NCBI GenBank assembly: GCA_904846265.1
Contig: CAJHAA010000002.1
Location: forward strand, 1 to 64,000
DNA: 64,000 nt
Origin: Psychrobacter immobilis
Lineage (GTDB): Bacteria > Pseudomonadota > Gammaproteobacteria > Pseudomonadales > Moraxellaceae
Direction of reading: 5' to 3'
Shown: one piece after another, positions 63,290 through 64,000 of the stretch
How the letters are laid out: each line of letters begins with the position of its first letter
Position numbering within the stretch: the first letter of the stretch is position 1
The notes under the pieces: generated by a model
The model's database searches: none
The model's input: only the letters and a program-made list of their open reading frames with translations
Told to the model about the DNA's origin: nothing
Made by a program: the position numbers and the translations under genes

Positions 63290-64000
63290 TTAACGGGCAT
63301 GCTGCTCAATCCACGCGGTAACTGTTGGCCAAATCTCTGTCGCCGCATTGCGACTGATCATAATGCGGCTGTGCGTATAATCGTCCAAGTCTCCATGGCT
63401 GAGCGAGTATTCTCGAAAAATATTGGCAGGGTTTTTAATGGGTTCAAAAAATAGCTGACAACCACGAGTAGGGGAGATGAAATTGTCGCCTTTTGCGCTG
63501 ATAGCATAGATAGGTATCGTGATTTTTGGCATCTGTTGCCGGTAGTCTAAAGGTGCATCATCAGCGGTGCATGTATCCATGCTGGTTGTCTTAAATGTAC
63601 GTTGCTTAAGAAAACTGCTGTTAAAGTTCTTTTGTAGATTCCAGTCGTACCACTGGTTCATCATATGATAGCTTTCATTAAAAGGTCCTAGCTTGATTTT
63701 TTTAGCAGGGATATAGCCAACCATCCGCGTGAATAATTTTGCTACAAGAATTTTAGTATGATTTATCGGATTTATTGCAGCGCCATAAGCTTGGCAGGCA
63801 AACATGCTGGCGCTATTAATTTTATCGATATAGCAGGGATGCTGGATCAAAAACATCGTTAAACCAACCCCGCCGCCGCTGTGGGTGACGCAATGTAGAT
63901 TATCGAGTTTTAATTCCTCAAAAAGATAGCGAAAAGTCGCTTCATAGTCATAGGTTGCAACCGTTTCGAAGTTGAATTTTTCTTTGGGTATTGAGCTTGC
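63290..64000 (-). CDS. Alpha/beta hydrolase, 5' end outside the window
   Basis: The frame stays open to the window edge (237 codons in view), and its start lies beyond 64000, so it is partial. It contains the nucleophile region LHCVTHSGGGVGLTMFLIQH (Ser in HSGGG), a mid segment KITIPIYAISAKGDNFISPT and the histidine in YSLSHGDLDDYTHSR. These fit an alpha/beta hydrolase with serine, aspartate and histidine. The apparent ATG at 63856 is internal, because the nucleophile lies upstream of it. The C-terminal WIEQHAR ends the protein at 63290. Substrate is not visible. It precedes the NadM-Nudix gene on the same strand, with a 177-base gap. Confidence 0.82.
   Translation of the reverse strand, partial: ASSIPKEKFNFETVATYDYEATFRYLFEELKLDNLHCVTHSGGGVGLTMFLIQHPCYIDKINSASMFACQAYGAAINPINHTKILVAKLFTRMVGYIPAKKIKLGPFNESYHMMNQWYDWNLQKNFNSSFLKQRTFKTTSMDTCTADDAPLDYRQQMPKITIPIYAISAKGDNFISPTRGCQLFFEPIKNPANIFREYSLSHGDLDDYTHSRIMISRNAATEIWPTVTAWIEQHAR

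Noticed and set aside
63236-63290. Inverted repeat TGTAGTT/TACAACT after the last hydrolase
   Set aside because: Short, with no T run in the right position; not supported as a terminator.

Overview
The window reads as ordinary chromosome of a Gammaproteobacterium of the family Moraxellaceae, most probably a Psychrobacter. This is inferred from protein types and gene neighbourhoods (cmoA-cmoB, tig-clpP-clpX, fadB-fadA, type B L31, DUF2788, DUF1285, an FemAB-like GNAT, nicotinamide salvage by NadV and NadM-Nudix); no search could be run. About 48 protein genes are supported on both strands. I saw no tRNA, rRNA, CRISPR array or complete insertion sequence.

Layout. 1-2.7 kb: the 3' end of an IS630-type transposase, a 5'-nucleotidase, an intact rhomboid protease and a membrane protein. 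2.9-7.8 kb: a two-subunit sodium:solute symporter operon and a divergent alanine/glycine:sodium symporter, separated by 1.1 kb of AT-rich DNA without genes. 7.8-20.5 kb: ETF-ubiquinone oxidoreductase, DUF1285, glutamate racemase, a DUF4062-like protein, a small charged protein, a lytic transglycosylase, DUF1499, Tpm, MsrA, CmoA-CmoB, a 40-residue exported peptide and DUF2788. 21-27.5 kb: ArgS, an SPOR protein, an orphan PTS_EIIC_2 membrane protein, a TsdA-like diheme lipoprotein and an SDR. 27.7-37.4 kb: ClpX, ClpP, trigger factor, RdgB, SodB, an AT-rich YaaC-like gene, DUF72 and a farnesyl diphosphate synthase-like enzyme. 38-46.9 kb: FadB and FadA, a tandem pair of paralogous membrane proteins (the second fused to a rhomboid domain lacking its catalytic residues), a cysteine hydrolase, an HD phosphohydrolase and DUF1287. 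47-64 kb: Psd, Dtd, PhoB-PhoR, an M23 peptidase, an ExoX-like exonuclease, hydrolases, LOG, an FAD oxidoreductase, lipoproteins and exported proteins, L31 type B, SGNH, NadV, NadM-Nudix and a hydrolase cut by the window end.

Non-coding structure is rich. Two families of short mobile repeats are each present three times. Family 1 (159-170 bp, ends GGGCGTGT, flanked by TA) lies at 2.7, 20.8 and 46.9 kb. Family 2 (about 110-120 bp, ends resembling TATAGTC) lies at 10.8, 32.1 and 40.5 kb; its third copy sits between fadB and fadA. At least seven gene edges carry 11-18 bp tandem repeats. Many genes end at strong bidirectional hairpin terminators. A good Pho box lies upstream of phoB.

The most unusual coding locus is the paralog pair with the inactive rhomboid domain (41.9-44.6 kb). 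Other loci worth a second look are the PhoR kinase without membrane segments, the small terminator-like hairpin in the predicted phoB leader, the AT-rich YaaC-like gene and the DUF4062-like gene. No clear multi-gene defence or secondary-metabolite system was seen.
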